This document shows positions 5,269 through 6,010 of a stretch of DNA of 6,010 bases, piece after piece. The first letter of the stretch is position 1. Every line of letters begins with the position of its first letter. The DNA is from Caulobacterales bacterium RIFOXYB1_FULL_67_16. Lineage in GTDB: Bacteria > Pseudomonadota > Alphaproteobacteria > Caulobacterales > Caulobacteraceae. The DNA lies in contig MGLN01000086.1 of assembly GCA_001796045.1 (NCBI GenBank), positions 12,742 to 18,751 on the forward strand, in the 5' to 3' direction. The translations under genes and the position numbers were made by a program. The notes under the pieces were generated by a model that was given only the letters and a program-made list of their open reading frames with translations, did no database searches and had not been told where the DNA came from.

Positions 5269-5506
5269 CGATCGCCGCGCCCGCTCGATCCCTATCCAGT
5301 CAGGGAAAGACCGACCGTGACCCCATCGCCACAGCCTCCGTTAGGACCCTGCGTCCATGGCCGATCCGTGTCGGCGGTGTGAAGCTTTGGTCATGATTGA
5401 GCGTGGCGTCCGGTCTGTGGCCGTAAAGACACGTCGCGGTCGATCGCCTCTTAACCACCGTCATCCTGGGGACAAGCCCCAGGATGAAGCACCTTGGGGG
5501 AGCGGC
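5269..5506. other. Intergenic region between gcvPB and the PGPGW-type gene
   Basis: This gap of 238 bases has no convincing gene. It holds a small dyad (TCCCT 5289-5293 with AGGGA 5302-5306) and the strong palindrome at 5461-5487. Any promoter of the minus-strand PGPGW-type gene should be here, but I cannot identify a clear -35/-10 pair. Confidence 0.5.
5461..5487. repeat. Perfect 11-bp palindromic element (REP-like) downstream of gcvPB
   Basis: TCATCCTGGGG (5461-5471) and CCCCAGGATGA (5477-5487) are exact inverted copies around ACAAG. It starts 20 bases after the gcvPB stop on the minus strand. No T-tract follows on either strand, so it is not a classic terminator. The sequence resembles palindromes I recall as being dispersed between genes in alphaproteobacteria; copy number cannot be tested here. 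It could stabilise the gcvPB mRNA 3' end. Confidence 0.7.
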
Positions 5507-6010
5507 TTACGCCGCCTGGTTCGATCCTTCCGGGGCCGTCCAGCGCAGCACCGGCGAGCGGGCGGCGCGGGTTTCGTCCAGACGACGCAGGGGGGCGTGG
5601 AAAGGCGCACCCTTGAAGCGATCCACGTCGCCGGCCCTCGCGGCCTGCGCCAGCAGGCGCATGGCCTCGATGAACCGATCCAGTTCGGCCTTGGACTCGG
5701 TCTCGGTCGGCTCGATCAGCATGGCCCCGTGGACGACCAGCGGGAAATACATGGTCATCGGGTGGAAGCCCTCGTCGATCATCGCCTTGGCGAAGTCGAG
5801 CGTGGTGATGTCCGTGCCCTTCAGCCATTCGTCGTCGAACAGGGCCTCGTGCATGCAGGGGCCGTCGGGGAAGGCCGCCGACATCAAGTCGCCGAGACGG
5901 GCCTTGATATAGTTGGCGTTCAGCACCGCATCCTCGGCCACCTGACGCAGGCCGTCGGCGCCGTGGCTCATCATGTAGGACAGGGCGCGCACATACATGC
6001 CCATCTGGCC
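5507..6010 (-). CDS. gcvPB: Glycine dehydrogenase (decarboxylating) subunit 2, C-terminal third (partial)
   Basis: The PLP-dependent P-protein of the glycine cleavage system decarboxylates glycine and passes the aminomethyl group to lipoyl H-protein. In many bacteria it is split into subunits 1 and 2; this matches subunit 2. The visible 167 residues (5' end beyond 6010) carry EDAVLNANYIKARL (26-39), GPCMHEALF (50-58), the signature run GFHPMTMYFP and EPTETESK (81-107), and RRLDETRAARSPVLRW (142-157). The PLP lysine lies upstream, outside the window. The stop TAA sits in the loop of a small hairpin (GCGGC/GCCGC, 5502-5515). Its orientation makes it the last gene before the 5461-5487 palindrome; gcvPA, gcvH and gcvT would be expected to the right, not seen here. 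Confidence 0.95.
   Translation of the reverse strand, partial: GQMGMYVRALSYMMSHGADGLRQVAEDAVLNANYIKARLGDLMSAAFPDGPCMHEALFDDEWLKGTDITTLDFAKAMIDEGFHPMTMYFPLVVHGAMLIEPTETESKAELDRFIEAMRLLAQAARAGDVDRFKGAPFHAPLRRLDETRAARSPVLRWTAPEGSNQAA

Noticed and set aside
5252..5396. Plus-strand 44-codon frame from GTG 5262 with AGGAGG four bases before it
   Set aside because: The AGGAGG belongs to a longer purine tract, so the match is probably fortuitous. The product has no recognisable feature and the frame overlaps the PGPGW-type gene start. Ribosome profiling would settle it.
5452..5458. TTAACCA resembling a CtrA half-site
   Set aside because: A single half-site at a gene 3' end has no paired TTAA at the required spacing, so there is no support for CtrA binding.
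1..6010. An undescribed defence, mobile or biosynthetic system
   Set aside because: Every substantial gene is a known housekeeping gene or a small membrane protein of a recognised uncharacterised family. There is no integrase, transposase, phage gene, direct-repeat array or marked composition change.

Overview
The window is a GC-rich chromosomal segment from an alphaproteobacterium, most likely Caulobacterales (Brevundimonas-like). That placement is an inference. It rests on an F0-only ATP synthase operon with paired b and b' subunits, a split (two-subunit) glycine dehydrogenase, and a Caulobacter-type -10 box. I could not run a taxonomic search. It reads as ordinary core-genome housekeeping DNA. 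I see no mobile element, CRISPR array, RNA gene or defence-like cluster.

Layout. Positions 1-392 (+) hold the C-terminal ATPase domain of a sensor histidine kinase that enters from the left. Its last 29 bases overlap the 3' end of convergent ispH (364-1335, -), the last enzyme of the MEP isoprenoid pathway. A divergent regulatory region of about 230 bp (1336-1564) holds candidate promoters for ispH and the ATP synthase genes, plus two inverted repeats in the predicted ispH leader. The F0 operon follows on the + strand: atpI (1565-1930), atpB/subunit a (1935-2723), atpE/subunit c (2787-3011), atpF'/subunit b' (3090-3632) and atpF/subunit b (3632-4147). It ends in a strong intrinsic terminator (4167-4200) that probably works in both directions. 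No F1 gene (atpHAGDC) is present, as expected for alphaproteobacteria, where F0 and F1 operons are separate. A terminator-like hairpin between atpE and atpF' may help set the high c-subunit expression the c-ring needs.

The right third is all on the - strand: a four-helix membrane protein resembling the DUF6789 family (4219-4689), a small very basic two-helix protein of the PGPGW type (4822-5268, start uncertain), and the C-terminal third of gcvPB, glycine decarboxylase subunit 2 (5507 to the window end). A perfect 11-bp palindrome (5461-5487) just downstream of gcvPB looks like a dispersed REP-like element.

Working together: AtpI, a, c, b and b' form the membrane proton channel, the rotor and the peripheral stalk of ATP synthase, with AtpI as assembly or ion-handling accessory. 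ispH, gcvPB and the kinase are unrelated neighbours. The most interesting signals are non-coding: the atpE-atpF' hairpin, the ispH leader structures with possible overlapping divergent -35 boxes, and the gcvPB-adjacent palindrome.
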